Source: Cadophora sp. MPI-SDFR-AT-0126 (Eukaryota > Ascomycota > Leotiomycetes > Helotiales > Ploettnerulaceae). Taken from it: a DNA stretch of 64,000 bases. The notes beneath the pieces were generated by a model. That model saw nothing but the letters and a program-made list of their open reading frames with translations, did no database searches and was not told the DNA's origin. This document shows, in pieces, positions 1 through 10,595 of the stretch. The translations under genes were made by a program, and so were the position numbers. The stretch's first letter is position 1; each line of letters opens with the position of its first letter. The stretch is from assembly GCA_020747065.1 (NCBI GenBank), contig JAGMVK010000002.1, forward strand, positions 1,984,001-2,048,000, given 5' to 3'.

Positions 1-2094
1 ATGATCTGTTTCTTTATGGCCATATTCCGGATTATTGTGGGTGAAGTGGCCATAGCCGTTGTCGTCAGCGTCCTCACCGTCGCGAACTTCGTATTGCTCA
101 TAGCCGATTTCGTTCTGGTCAGTAGGCTCTTCCTTCTCAATCGGGCGGCTGTCTGCATCTTCTTCGACACCGCCATCCTCAGCAAGTAAAGTCGTCTCGC
201 CTTCATCGTCAGATTGCTGATGCTCAAGCGCAGTCTGTTCGATTCCCTCTTCTTGCTCCTCTGGCTGATGCTCAACGGCTGTCTCTTCGGCATCCTCGTC
301 GCGCTCCTCTGGGGTGGCTGCAACAGATGGCTGACGCCTGTCGAGGGAACGGCGGCGCAGGAGCTCATCTCTTTGTTCGAAGTCTTCTACGATGAGTCGT
401 TGGCATTTGCAACAAAAACAAGTTTGGGGTAAGAAACATGTGGAATTAAGGAAATCGGTGTATATACCGGCAGCTGTCTCATCGTTGTCAGTGTGTCGTG
501 CAGGGGCTTTTCGCTTCTCCTCGATTTTCACATCCTCGTCATCTGAATAATCGATCAGATCTCCATCTTCATCGACATCGCTCTCACGGTCCTGCTGCTT
601 CGATGCTGGCGTAAAAGCTGTCGTTTCCGCGGTAATGACAACGGGATCGCTACTAGAGCTGGTTGCTTCTAGAAGAGCCGGTTGCTGAGATTTCTCAGAT
701 TCATCTTCTCGTACCTGCAAAGCAACTTGCTCGTCTGTTTGTCCTACGAGATCCCGGCCAGGAGCATTGACTTCTGCACTCTCGTACTGCTGTTTCTCAT
801 TGTCACTGCCTGTAGCTTCGGCAAGCTCCTCGCCGTCAGCATTCGACTCAAAGTCAAACTTGCTCTCTCCTGGGTCCTCAGCATCGTCCAGACTTAGGCT
901 TTGGCCATTCCAGTAGGCATAGTGGGACAAGCCTTTGCCTTCTGCAGCACCTGCCATGAGACTCGAAAATCTGCGGGAGAAGTTGGTTCTCGTCTGCAAA
1001 GTGATGTGACAACCTCCCGAGTTTTCAAGGCCATCGTTTTCCGCCAGTTTGGCATGTAGACTCAAGACCTGTAGAAGGGACACCTCGTCGATACACGAGG
1101 ACACCTGTTTGAGCGGAGTTAGCTTAACATCTGCGGCATTATTGTTAATGAGACTGACCTCTTCTGCTTGAAGACCAAGACTATCCACAACTAGGCACAA
1201 TTCATCTTCATCGGTGAGGTCATCTCGAATCACATCTCGAATTGCCCTGAAGAACTCGCTGAGAGGTTTCTCAGCTATCGCTTTGTCTGAGAGGAAGTAC
1301 AAATCTGGGTCATCATGCTCCGAAGCGGAAAACAGTGCGTATTCGACGTCTCGATACACAACTATGACATGCTCGAGGCTTGAAGCATCTTTGACTGATG
1401 GGATATCAACTGTGCTGTTATCTGAATCATGAAGAGATATTGGATCGGTATTGGCATGTGTACTGTGAACAGGACTCGGACAAGCCTCCAGAATGGAGGC
1501 AGGAGGGCTTCTAGGCTCAGCTGGAGCTACAGGAGGAAGACTTTGACGACTGGGACTGGAGAGTTGGGATCCTGGACCTGAAGTGCCTTGAGCTACAACT
1601 TCCGTGCCGCTTTTTGCAGGCGAATTATCTGGATCTTGAAGATTTTCCTCTGGTAGAACGACTTCCGCTGATTGCTGGAGATCAAATCCGAGTGGTTCAA
1701 CTTTGTTGGCATCGTATCCCTCGTAAGCAAGACCATTTGTATCATCTGCAAGAGACTGATTCCCAATCTGCCCATCAACAACATAGTACAAGGCATCTCC
1801 GTCAGTGGCGAAAGACATCGATTCCTGCTCAATAATGTGCTCGGTTTCTTCTTCCAATATATCTGCGTCTTCCATCTGGTAGGATTCGTTGTCATCGTCA
1901 AGCATTATATCGTCGTTTACAACTGCTGAAGGTTGGGGATGGAAGTCATCTCCGAAATCAACATGGGAGGTGGCATCTTCGAGAATGAAGTCCTCATCAC
2001 CATGGTCTCCAGTCAGATCAAGGTCAAGATCAATATCGCCCTGTTCATCACTACGACCATTGTCAGAGGAGATCTCCATACTGTCATCTACCAT
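1..2094 (-). CDS. Acidic hypothetical protein (DUF2420-like), 3' end cut off by the window edge
   Basis: The minus strand stays open from an ATG at 2092-2094 to base 1, about 697 codons with no stop, so the C-terminus lies outside the window. The N-terminus is very rich in Asp and Glu. A more ordered segment at about residues 225-340 contains DPDLYFLSD and DEDELCLVVDSLGL and resembles what I recall of fungal DUF2420. That family call comes from memory and is tentative. After it come long Glu/Asp/Gln-rich low-complexity stretches. A stretch at 387-467 fits an 81-nt intron (GTATAT donor, TAG acceptor) that is stop-free and in phase. Without it the acidic context runs on; with it a Cys-rich insert (CFCCKC) appears. 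The gene is divergent from RET2 across about 600 bp. No catalytic motif is visible and the function is unknown. Confidence 0.7.
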   Translation of the reverse strand, partial: MVDDSMEISSDNGRSDEQGDIDLDLDLTGDHGDEDFILEDATSHVDFGDDFHPQPSAVVNDDIMLDDDNESYQMEDADILEEETEHIIEQESMSFATDGDALYYVVDGQIGNQSLADDTNGLAYEGYDANKVEPLGFDLQQSAEVVLPEENLQDPDNSPAKSGTEVVAQGTSGPGSQLSSPSRQSLPPVAPAEPRSPPASILEACPSPVHSTHANTDPISLHDSDNSTVDIPSVKDASSLEHVIVVYRDVEYALFSASEHDDPDLYFLSDKAIAEKPLSEFFRAIRDVIRDDLTDEDELCLVVDSLGLQAEEVSLINNNAADVKLTPLKQVSSCIDEVSLLQVLSLHAKLAENDGLENSGGCHITLQTRTNFSRRFSSLMAGAAEGKGLSHYAYWNGQSLSLDDAEDPGESKFDFESNADGEELAEATGSDNEKQQYESAEVNAPGRDLVGQTDEQVALQVREDESEKSQQPALLEATSSSSDPVVITAETTAFTPASKQQDRESDVDEDGDLIDYSDDEDVKIEEKRKAPARHTDNDETAAGIYTDFLNSTCFLPQTCFCCKCQRLIVEDFEQRDELLRRRSLDRRQPSVAATPEERDEDAEETAVEHQPEEQEEGIEQTALEHQQSDDEGETTLLAEDGGVEEDADSRPIEKEEPTDQNEIGYEQYEVRDGEDADDNGYGHFTHNNPEYGHKETDH

Positions 2095-2711
2095 GGCTTG
2101 CTGAGACTGGGAGTCGCCCAGAAGCCTCTCGTGTGGAAAATTTTGAGGTGTTGATTTCGAATTAGGGTTTGGAGCCCAGGTCGTTTGAAGGTGACGACTT
2201 GGAAGACTTTGATGAAGGCCCTCCACTAGTCTTTAAAGGAGACCAAAAGGAATGTTCTGCGTAGTAGTGCAGTTTATTGCCTCGAGGACACAAGGGAGAC
2301 AGTGCTACCTGTTGTCTGACAAGCGGCCACAGACAAAGCCACGAAGAACACACGTCTCGAAGGGGTGATCTGACGCGTTACGAAGTGACTGTAGAGTTGC
2401 GCATAATATCTTGGAGACTTTACGCGTTGATAAACGACAAGAACAAAAGGCTGAGTGACAAAATTGTGATTGAAAAGGTGATTGTCCCGTCGTTAGATCT
2501 CTCGAAGGAGGTAGTACGCATGGAGTTTGAGCGCTCAGATGCTGTGAGCAGCCTTCGAACTAACTTTAGCAGCGGCTTGGCACCCATTTTCCCGCTAGAT
2601 CACTTCAAGACAAGGCCGATTGTGGACACACTCTGGCCAGCTCCCATCACATCTGAGGCTGGACACTTTCCACCATAACTCTTACAGACAACTCATCTCA
2701 ACGTCGCAAAC
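2095..2711. promoter_or_regulatory. Divergent intergenic region between the acidic protein gene and RET2
   Basis: About 617 bp separate two divergent start codons, so this stretch must hold both promoters and 5' leaders. A 133-codon plus-strand frame at 2277-2678 lies inside it, but its composition is not protein-like and no splice context supports it. I recognise no specific operator. Confidence 0.45.
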
Positions 2712-4466
2712 ATGGTACGTATATTCAGCTATCTTTCCGCTCAAATTGACCCCATCTTAATTTTCGCAGGTTGTCCTAGCTGCTTCAATTTGTACCCGCG
2801 GGGGCAAAGCCATCATCTCGAGACAGTTTCGAGAGATGCAACGATCCCGAATTGAAGCCCTACTGGCGTCCTTTCCTAAGCTGGCAGATTCTGGAACCCA
2901 GCATACAACCGTAGAACAGGACAACGTCCGTTTTGTTTACCAACCACTCGACGAACTCTACATGGTACTCATCACCAACCGCCAATCCAACATCCTTCAA
3001 GATATCGATTCGCTCCACCTATTCGCACAAGTCGTCAGTAGCACATGCAAGACACTGGATGAGCGAGAGATACTGAAGAATGCCTATGAACTTCTCAGCG
3101 CCTTCGACGAATTGGTTACGCAGGGGTACCGGGAAAACCTTACCATCAGCCAGATCAAGACGTTCTTGGAAATGGAGAGTCATGAGGAGCGCATACAAGA
3201 GATTATCTCACGGGTAGGAAATCCGTTCCGTCTCGTCTGAACACTACGGGCTAAACAATATCAGAACAAAGAATTGGAGGCTACCGAGGAACGGAAGCGA
3301 AAAGCAAAGCAACTTGAGATGCAGCGCAAGGAAGTCTCACGTAGCGGCAGAAACGCTGTGCCTCGAGCGCCAGTTTACCCCACATATACACCTCCTGCTC
3401 GTTCTGCTGTCACCGAGACGTACGATTCATACGAGGCGGAAAAGAACAAATCCTTCAAGTATGCCGCCTGCCACCAATCTCTGACTCCCCGTTCTGACTG
3501 CATATTAGGTCCGCTCCCAAAGGTAAGGGAATGCAATTGGGCAAGAAATCGAAGACCACGGACATGTTTGAACGCGTGAGAGGTGAAATGGGTGTAGAAG
3601 TTGAGGAATCAGCTTCGAGCCCATTAGTGCCGAACAACTCGGTACATGTTGAACATACACCAGCACCCGCTTCTCGTATCTCGTCCTCCTTGGATCGGGA
3701 TGCAATCCATGTCACAATTGCAGAAATGATATCGGCCAAGTTATCGAGAGAAGGTGCTTTGAACTCAATAGAGATCAAGGGAGACTTGCAGCTGAAGATA
3801 TCTGATCCAACACTTACCAAGGTCAAGCTGGATCTTGTCGCCAATGCGAGTCACGGCGTTCAGTTCCGGACACATCCCAATGTCGACAAGGCTCTCTTCA
3901 ACACTTCCAAAGCTGTTCAAATGAGTAACACAGCAAAGGGGTTTCCCGTCAACAATTCCGTCGGGGTGCTTCGATGGAGAGCCGTACCAAAGGCTGATGA
4001 TTCGAGTGCCCTCCCCATTTCGTTCACAGTCTGGGTCAACAAGGGATCTGATGATACTTACAACATCACCGTGGAGTACGAGCTCACCGGAGGTGATTCT
4101 CTGAAGGATGTCACTGTCATAATTCCTTATGCCACCAGCGAACCGGCCGTGTCAAGCTTTGACGCGCAGTACGAAGTTTCTGGAGATAGTTTGGAATGGA
4201 CGATTGGTCTCGTTGACGAGGATAATGCTACCGGGTCATTCGAATTTGAGGCACAAGCAGGCGACGAGAACGAGTTCTTCCCAATGCAGGTCAAGTTCGG
4301 AAAGACAAAGCCATTCATTGATGTTGATGTAAGTGATGTGCTCCGTCTCTTGGATCTGAACTGACATTTTGACTAGGTTACAAACGTGACCCTGTTGGAG
4401 ATGAATGAAGCCGTTACATTCTCGAAGGAGATCAAATCTGTTGCTGACTCTTATTTGATTGAATGA
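2712..4466 (+). CDS. RET2: Coatomer subunit delta (delta-COP)
   Basis: This is the delta subunit of the COPI coat, which forms retrograde Golgi-to-ER vesicles. Exons: 2712-2714, 2770-3213, 3265-3458, 3509-4328 and 4377-4466, giving about 516 aa, close to the fungal norm. The first exon is only the ATG. The second begins VVLAASICTRGGKA, the conserved start of the longin-like domain (about residues 1-140). A charged linker follows (EATEERKRKAKQ), then MQLGKKSKTTDMFERV. The C-terminal half (about residues 250-516) is the mu-homology domain, containing NKGSDDTYNITVEYEL and ending SYLIE. All junctions keep frame, and the short introns have GTANGT-type or similar donors. An AATAAA at 4587-4592 may be its polyadenylation signal. 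APC4 follows on the same strand. Confidence 0.93.
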
Positions 4467-4826
4467 TGGACTTAGGACGGAAGCAAAATTAAACCAGGGC
4501 TGGGCATGGCGTAAGTCAGGTATCATCGTGACCTAGATCGGTCAGGAACTTGAAATTAGAGAAATGAATGAAATCCAAATGAACTGAATAAATCCCAAGA
4601 AATTCATGTTGACATTTTATCGACGGAAACCATGTTCTCACTTTGACGATGTTCGCTTAGCTAAAAACGCGAACCACGCGTTTCGTGGGGTGGCTCTTTC
4701 CTTCTTGACAATATGACTACCTACGTCTCGAATGCAAGAACTTTGAGTCGAAAATATGCCGTGTGATTTTACTTCTGCCGTTTGAAGACAGTTCTGGATT
4801 GTTTCGGCTGAACTCTTACAATCAAC
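4467..4826. other. RET2-APC4 intergenic spacer
   Basis: This 360-bp, AT-rich spacer separates two genes on the same strand. It holds the RET2 3' UTR (AATAAA at 4587-4592) and the APC4 promoter and leader. I see no other gene in it. Confidence 0.5.
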
Positions 4827-7459
4827 ATGCCTTCGCCCTCGGATCTCCAGATTATCAGCGAAAAAAACGCTCCACCATGCGGCAGACCCAGGCCTCATTA
4901 CCTACTGCCCATCGATGGACTTGCTTGCACTCGTAACCACAGACCAACAAGTGTTTATCTACCGCCTGAATGGTCAGCGTGTCTACGGCGCGGTACAGAA
5001 AACTGATAAGCTGGGTGTCGAGAGCATTCGATGGAAGCCAAATGGTGCTCCATCTCTGGCCGCCTGCCCTCACTGCGATTGAAGCTGACTTATGTCTGTG
5101 CAGGACAATTGCTCGCTATCGCCTGGAACGATGGATCTGTTCGACTTGTCAGCGCTGAGAGCTCCAAAATCGTGCTTCAATTCTCAGCAGGGGACAATGT
5201 GGGAGGCGTCACGTGTATGAGCTGGGCGGCAAACACCATGCACAGATCCAGCTCATCGAGCTCGAAGAAAAAGGTAGAATCTTGGGCGTCTTTTCTGGCT
5301 ACAGATGGAGATCTCTCCGACGAGAAGGCTCCGCTGGATTTGCCACAAGACCTCTCGTTGATTGACATCGAAATCAGCCTTCCGAAGCTGAGCGTCCTAG
5401 CCGCGGTTGGAAACTCGTAAGTCGCTTGCGTACCTAAGATTGATTGATATTGACCATGCTTTAGAGAAGATGTCTTCTCTTCGAGATCTTCTCTCGATGC
5501 TCTCTTCCGTCCATTCGATCCTAAGGATAACACCTCTGTCAACGTTATGGTTGTGGGTACCAAGGATGGCAACATACACCTCAGTATTTACGACTCTTTC
5601 GAAATTGGGTCTTTCCTAACACCAGTAACCATCGACGGGGCTCCATGCCATCTTAGTCGTCATGCTTCTCACCAGGATTCTTCTACGCATGCTTTGCTCA
5701 TGGAACTACCAGAGTCTGGTAAGTCGTTGTACTTTGTTCCCATGGACCTTCGATTCATCTCCGCATCAAGTGAATATCTCTCCTTACTCGCATCGCGGTC
5801 CACGGCTCTTAACAATCTCTTGAGGTATATCCACCAGGTTCAGGTTTTAATGATCAGCGAGTGGAAATCAACTCAGGAATTACCTAGTAGATTTCTACGC
5901 AACATCAACGAAACCCTTGCAGAGAAGGAAGACAATCGAGACATTGTTCAAGCCCTGTACCACTCCGTGGCTACTGGCCATACTTTTCCTTCCGTACGAG
6001 AATGGCTTGTTGATGAACTTTCCGAAAGGGTATGACTCACAAAAGTGCCTTACTTGACTCAACTAATGCTCATAGGGTCACAAACGATGGGACAAAGCCG
6101 TCACCACAGGACTGGAAAACTTGCGGCGCCTTGTCCACGAAAATATGCTCCCTGCACTCGAAAGATGCTCTATCATTCTCAGTCGGTTCCTGGGAATTGT
6201 CAAGTTTCAAGGCTCAAACAGTTCGATGGGCTTCACAAGTCAGCAGATCAATCTGGTCATGGACACTGTAGCCTGTCTACATCTTGTGTCGTCTAAAATT
6301 CTAATTCAAGTCGTTGATGAACTCGAACTGTTCTCTTCATTCTCTACATGGCTCCGTCACGAGATTGACAGACTTGCTTCAGATTCATCTTTGGCAAACG
6401 AAGATGTTGAGAAGGAGTCATCGATCGATCATGGCAAAGTCCTGCTGTACCTCCAGACTATCATGACTTCCAGTCCACTGACCACGTATCTCGACGACTC
6501 TCCGTTAAAAGATGATAATGAAACCTGGTCCCATTCTAAATATGGTCTGCCGATATTCGACCTCTTGGACAACGAGCTTCAAAAGCAAGAACGCGGCCTG
6601 CCATATATACAACCCCTTCCTCGTGTTGACCTACTTTGCACATTTTTTCAGCAACAAGCACATTCCATTTTTGGTCACATTGCAGAGGCCGAGAAACGAA
6701 ATGTACTTTTTGGGAAGCCACAGAACGTAGGTATCGTTGAGGCTGATGGGCCAATAGATATGCGGATGAGTATCAATGTGAGTATTCCAGCTCTTGGCCA
6801 ATCGCATCTAATCACCGCCCAGGACAAAAATGCCGCCCAAACACACATCTCGTTTGTGCCCAAAGGCTCATCTAGCATTGGTGAGTTATGTAGTACAAAC
6901 GATCGATTTCCTCAACTAACTTGAATCAAGTTCATGTTGTTCGTGTCATGCTATCCATCGAGAACGGCATTAGTTCCCAGCACCGCATAGAATCCTCCGC
7001 AATTCAGCTCGGCACTGGTCAAATTCGAGACATCAAATTCTTTGACGAGAATCGCCTTTTCGTGCTGTGGGAACTAGAAGGTATGTTACAGCATCCACGG
7101 CCCGAACATGTCGCAAGCTGATTGTGACAGGGACGGTAAGCCTTTTGAGCATCTGCTACACCTCGACAGGCACAGCATGCCCGTTGAGCTACTCTCCTCA
7201 TGGGCAGGCAACGGCTCTGACTCCCATATCTTTCAACAACGGGGATGTTTTGAAGCGATTCTCTGAGTATAAATTACCTGGCGATAGTTCGTTCAATCCT
7301 CATAAAATGGAGATTCGGGGAAATTCTGGGAGCAGGGGCAGAGAAGACTTGCGGAGATTGTTCCTGCTGGGAAGAGACAGGGTGCATTACAAGATTGTAA
7401 AGTTTGCGCCCAAGAATTCTTCTAAGGGAGAACTGGATGAGGACGTGTCGATGTCCTGA
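4827..7459 (+). CDS. APC4: Anaphase-promoting complex subunit 4, with an apparent +1 nt frameshift near the start
   Basis: Apc4 is a scaffold subunit of the APC/C ubiquitin ligase that drives mitotic exit. The N-terminus is a WD40-type domain: conserved pieces are MDLLALVTTDQQVF, RLNGQRVYG, LLAIAWNDGSVRLV and VVGTKDGNIHLS. The long helical Apc4 domain follows (WLVDELSERGHKRWDKAV and on). Exons: 4827-5044, 5104-5416, 5465-6029, 6076-6777, 6823-6880, 6931-7080 and 7131-7459. The ATG at 4827 opens MPSPSDLQIISEK, but the conserved continuation TLHHAADPGLITYCPSMD is in the next frame. The switch falls on a run of seven A at 4861-4867. With one A fewer the spliced frame is exactly 778 codons (777 aa). 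The excision at 6778-6822 (45 nt, in phase) is less certain. The alternative is a start at 4909 (MDLLALV), which would lose the conserved N-terminus. Confidence 0.85.
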
Positions 7460-8154
7460 AGAAACTTATCCCGGGCATCAATCATTGCAGATTTGGTATG
7501 TTTAAATTTGCACCCTTTTCTCCTTTGCCCTCTTCAAATTTCGCTCAGCTCGAGCTTGAGCTTGGCACGTCACAGCGTTCACGACTCCACGGACGATGAA
7601 CGTTGAACGTTCAGTTAGACATTAAATAGGCGAAGTTTCCCTACAGGCAGGGCTTGCGACTAACTTTTATGTAGGAGGGTTGACCAATAAATACTCGATC
7701 GCCTCGGGAGGGACGGTCGCGTCGGTGGAATAAGGACAAGGACAAGGGCAAGGACAAGATCCAGCGGCATCGCGCATGCGGACGGGGAGGGGGGGCGGAC
7801 GGCGGATAGTGGGGTGAATTTCATGTATGTAGCCTATGGCGGGCAGTTCTCCCTGTGCGGAGCGTGCCAGGCTCTACGCTAAAGCTGCAGCTTAATTCTA
7901 GCAGTGTTCTGGCCGCCTAGCTCCACTACAGTACAGGGCTGGTTGGCTTCAAACAAAAGATAAGACTTCGGCGAATCCCCAGACATCTGCTTTCTCCTTT
8001 CCAGTCAATTTACTGCGTGCGAGAAGACAACTGCGACGAAGTGGTTCTGTCGTTTTTATTCCATGCTTGTTTCTCGTCCTTCTGTTGATTCTTCTCTCAC
8101 GCTCATTACCCAGCCCATGCGCTCACCCACCCCGTGACACGCAGCAAGGACATC
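7460..8154. promoter_or_regulatory. Upstream region of the amino-acid permease
   Basis: This 695-bp stretch between APC4 and the permease has no credible ORF. It contains a purine-rich direct repeat of GGACAA/GGCAAG units (about 7732-7758), a G-run (about 7781-7796), and GATAAG at 7959-7964. GATAAG could bind an AreA-type GATA factor, which commonly controls fungal nitrogen permeases. One site alone is weak evidence. A pyrimidine-rich leader precedes the start codon. Confidence 0.35.
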
Positions 8155-10155
8155 ATGGCCGCCGCCCAAGGAATCTCCGGCGACATGAAGAGCCCATACG
8201 ACTCTTCTTCCAGAGAGTCGACTCGGAATCCAGAGGCTGGTTTGATGGCATCTGAAGCATACCCAGTCGGTCATGGCGACAAAGCGGATTTTCATGATAT
8301 GTTACGACTGGGCAAGAAGCAGGAGTTCAAGGTATAGGCCAATGTTGCACATGGAACAAGGCACATGAAAGATCAACTACTGATTCGGGGGGCAGAGAAA
8401 CTTCAATTTGTTGTCGACGTTAGGGTTCATCTCAATCTATATGGCAACGTGGGAATTTGTGCTTGTGTACGTCATGCTTCTTCCCGACCCCCTAGCTTGG
8501 CGAAAGTTCCTAAGTTGAAATCACTGGAACCGAGGACAGAACTGATGATGAGCAGTTCTCTCAGCGCAGGTTTCTCAAATGGAGGATTCGGTGGTCTTTT
8601 CTGGGTGTTCATTGGCACTGTGACGTGCTACAGCACGATCGTTGCTTCTCTGGCTGAGATGACGAGTATGGCGCCAACGAGTGGGGGTGAGTTACCAGAC
8701 GCCGAATTCAAGCAGGAGGGGAAATTCTAAAGGATACAGGGCAATATCACTGGGTCTCCGAGTTCGCTCCTGCGAGTCAACAGAAGTTTCTCAGTTATGC
8801 TGCAGGTTGGTGTTCCCTTACTGATCTGATCACACTTGCTGAATTTGCTAGGATGGATGAGCACACTCGGATGGCTGGCAAGCGTGTCCAGTAGTGTCTT
8901 TGTGATGACAAGTCTCATCGAGGCCATCATTGACGTCTCTAAAGCCGACTATCTCTTCAAAGCTTGGCAATATACACTCATCATGTTGGCGTTCCTCATC
9001 ATCACCATCTTCTTCAACACCTGGGGAGCGAAGACGTTACCGAAACTGGAGATTCTTTCATTATTTGGACATCTGGGCGGGTTCTTCGTGGTTATGATAC
9101 CACTTTTGGTCATGGCGCCGAAGAACTCGGCGAAGGAGGTCTTTACCGAAGTTGTGAACAGCAGTGGATGGAAAAGCACGGGAACCTCGTGCTTGATCGC
9201 ACAAGTTACGGTAATGTATTGCAATCTCGGTGAGTCAACCAACACGTTTTACTTTCTGGCTTTGAATTCTTAACTAAGATTTTGTACAGGATCCGACAGT
9301 GCAGTCCATATTTCCGAGGAAGTCGAAAATGCATCTATCAACGTCCCGCGAGCTATGTGGTGGAGTTACATCCTAAATCTAGTAATGGGTATTGCCATGC
9401 TCATCGTCATGCTCTTCTGTATAGGTCCATTGGACGGTGTCCTTGAGGCACAATCGCCATATCTTGCGCTCTTCAAGAACACCGGATCGGATGCGACTGC
9501 CACCGCTCTGCTGGTTATTCTCTTCCTGCTCATCTCGCTTGGAAACATCACTGCGCTGGCCACGACCTCGAGAGAGATGTGGGCTTTCTCTCGTGATAAG
9601 GGATTCCCGTTCTCGCGCTGGATTTCGAAGGTATATACATCCTTTCTCGTCCCACACCCTTTCAAGTCATGAAAATAACTTACAACATAGATGAACCACA
9701 AACGCCAAGTCCCTGACAACTCCGTCTACCTCACCTCCATCATCGCCGGCATCCTCTGCCTCATCAACCTCGGCTCCACCTTCGCCTTCAACATCATCGT
9801 TTCGCTAACCCTCCTCGCCCTCCTCTCCACCTACATGATCTCCATCGGGTGCGTCCTCCGCAAGCGACTCCTCGGGGAACCTCTCCCACCAGCTCGCTGG
9901 TCTCTTGGCCGCTTCGGCATCCCGATCAACATGTTTGCGTTCTTCTATTGTGGGTTTGTTATGGTATTTGCCTGCTTTCCCGCCGAGTTGCCGGTTGATA
10001 CGTCTTCGGCGAACTGGGCGCCTGCTGTGTGGGCAGGGGTTTTGGTGTTGAGTGGGGCCATTTATCTTGTACATGGAAGGAGGCATTATACGTCTCCTGT
10101 GGTGTTCGTCGAGGGGAGGAGGGCAGAGGGCACGGAGTTGCAGGGCGTGAGATAG
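8155..10155 (+). CDS. Amino acid permease, APC superfamily (GABA/choline permease-like)
   Basis: This is a plasma-membrane, proton-coupled transporter of the fungal amino acid/choline transporter family; the substrate is not deducible. Exons: 8155-8331, 8396-8466, 8556-8686, 8740-8805, 8852-9229, 9290-9630 and 9691-10155, for 542 aa. Family landmarks are the start of TM1 (NLLSTLGFISIYMATWEF), the GGQYHWVSEFAP motif after TM2, MYCNLGSDSAVHISEEVENA, and TTSREMWAFSRDKGFPFS. About 12 membrane segments are visible, with a hydrophilic N-terminus of about 60 aa and a short polar tail. The start is the ATG at 8155; an in-frame GTG upstream at 8134 is not needed. The gene converges on the cation/proton antiporter. 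A GATAAG element upstream would suit nitrogen control, but this is only inferred. Confidence 0.9.
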
Positions 10156-10595
10156 ATCCAAGCGATGGGGGACGTTTAAAAGTACCATTATAGATGTGCT
10201 AGGAACAATGCGTGACATGAGAATAAGATATCATTTCTTGCTGAGTGAAAATCCCAACGGCTTTTTTGTAGAGATTAAATCGTTCTTCTGATTCTATTCA
10301 AAGTAAAGCGCTTTTCGCTGAACGGATTTTTTTTCTCGATTATGACTAGTACAATACAAAGTTCGATCGAGTCTAGTCTTCTACTTACACCAATGTCCAT
10401 GTTAGGAGGTGTCCCGGCGTTCTGATTTCCATGAAACTGAAGCATGCTAGACCGTGACAAAGTCAAATAGAGGACCTTCCACGGACGATTGCTCCTACTC
10501 CAATTACCCAACTCTCACACATACTTCTCGCCTACCCTACTCATTGTATATACTTCTCTTATCCCTAACAACAAATCAATACTCCCATCAACTCT
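10156..10595. other. Convergent 3' intergenic region
   Basis: This 440-bp stretch separates the 3' ends of the permease and the antiporter. It is AT-rich and has no credible ORF. It presumably contains both 3' UTRs and polyadenylation sites. Confidence 0.45.

Noticed and set aside
2277..2678. 133-codon plus-strand frame upstream of RET2
   Set aside because: It lies in the shared promoter/leader region, lacks splice context and conserved features, and its composition looks random.
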